This document shows positions 4,658 through 5,019 of a DNA stretch of 5,019 nucleotides, in pieces (the first letter of the stretch is position 1; the number at the start of each line of letters is the position of its first letter). Source of the stretch: Acidobacteriaceae bacterium (GTDB lineage Bacteria > Acidobacteriota > Terriglobia > Terriglobales > Acidobacteriaceae); assembly GCA_030044455.1 (NCBI GenBank), contig JASHVU010000130.1:1-5019 (forward strand), read 5' to 3'. The notes beneath the pieces are model-generated. The model searched no databases. It worked only from the letters and a program-made list of their open reading frames with translations, and was not told the DNA's origin. A program made the position numbers and the translations under genes.

Positions 4658-5019
4658 TTACCTGCTCTCGATATTAGCATCCTCGCTATCTGGGGCTTCG
4701 TCTTGTTCGGTGTGTGGAGGAGCTTGGGGTTTAAGAAAGATTCCGTCTTGAGCAAGTAGCGCCTCATACACTGGAACGTGGCGCCAATGCCGCGCCAGCG
4801 CAAATGCGCTCATGTTTGCGATCATCAACGGTAGCACCAGGCCATACCCGCCGGTCACCTCGAAGATGATGAGAATCGATGTGATCGGCGCCCGTACGAT
4901 CCCAGCGAAAGCGGCGCCCATACCCACCACGGCAAATGCGCCAATCGAATCGGAAGCGTGATGAAAGACGGTTATGTCAAAAAATCCCACCGTGCCGCCG
5001 AGCATGCCGCCGATAAAGA
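4658..5019 (-). CDS. ClC-family chloride channel or H+/Cl- antiporter, C-terminal part (5' end outside window)
   Basis: On the minus strand the frame is open from the window edge to TAA at 4660-4658. It opens with FIGGMLGGTVGFF, continues GAFAVVGMGAAFAGIVRAPI, then TSILIIFEVTGGYGLVLPLM and IANMSAFALARHWRHVPVYE. These are hallmark segments of the last helices of ClC proteins: the GMGAxFAG(x)VRAPITxxLIIFExTG signature, and the conserved Tyr of VYEALL just after the final helix. ClC proteins are dimeric inner-membrane Cl- channels or Cl-/H+ exchangers involved in anion balance and acid tolerance. The protein ends with a ~20-residue hydrophilic acidic tail (HTEQDEAPDSEDANIESR) and no CBS domains, as in the short bacterial members. 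About 120 residues are visible. ATG 5005 is an internal Met, not the start. The IS630 copy lies 95 nt beyond its stop. Confidence 0.93.
   Translation of the reverse strand, partial: FIGGMLGGTVGFFDITVFHHASDSIGAFAVVGMGAAFAGIVRAPITSILIIFEVTGGYGLVLPLMIANMSAFALARHWRHVPVYEALLAQDGIFLKPQAPPHTEQDEAPDSEDANIESR

Noticed and set aside
1..5019. CRISPR array, tRNA or rRNA genes
   Set aside because: No regularly spaced repeats, and no cloverleaf or rRNA-like segments were seen on either strand.

Overview
The window looks like chromosomal DNA from a soil-type bacterium, most probably Acidobacteriota. The main pointer is the ADOP-type (acidobacterial duplicated orphan permease) FtsX permease tail at the left edge. 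Two decayed fragments resemble protein families I know mainly as large paralogous sets in Acidobacteriota: a tyrosine integrase and a TPR protein of the kind attached to Ser/Thr kinases or winged-helix domains. The assignment rests on family resemblance, not on a marker gene.

Layout, left to right. (1) Positions 1-743 (+): the C-terminal third of an ADOP/MacB-like ABC permease, cut by the window edge. (2) Positions 752-799: a nested perfect inverted repeat directly after its stop. (3) Positions 806-1157: a scrapyard, with an integrase core-binding-domain fragment joined to a TPR-protein fragment that carries an in-frame stop, followed by about 270 nt with no recognisable gene. (4) Positions 1428-2678 (+): a complete 416-residue protein with an N-terminal TIR-like domain (FFSWQ, VPGSP, and NVLIEYGWALK with a candidate catalytic Glu100) and a C-terminal domain of unknown function. 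It has no visible operon partner, and it is the best candidate here for an under-described system, probably an immune or stress effector. (5) Positions 2679-2977: no gene seen. (6) Positions 2978-3298 (-): a small exported PEGA-domain protein with a strong Shine-Dalgarno. (7) Positions 3362-4562: a complete IS630-family insertion sequence of 1201 bp with 26-bp imperfect terminal inverted repeats, flanked by TA duplications in a CTAG target. Its transposase is split into two overlapping frames joined at an A7 run. Its stop codon TAG is made from the duplicated target TA plus the flanking G. (8) Positions 4658-5019 (-): the C-terminus of a ClC-family chloride channel or H+/Cl- antiporter, running off the right edge.

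The genes do not form one pathway. The picture is a gene-poor, recombining accessory stretch between two ordinary membrane-transport genes. A likely defence-type TIR gene sits among integrase debris, and a recent-looking IS630 copy has landed between the ClC gene and the PEGA gene, 63 nt upstream of the PEGA start.
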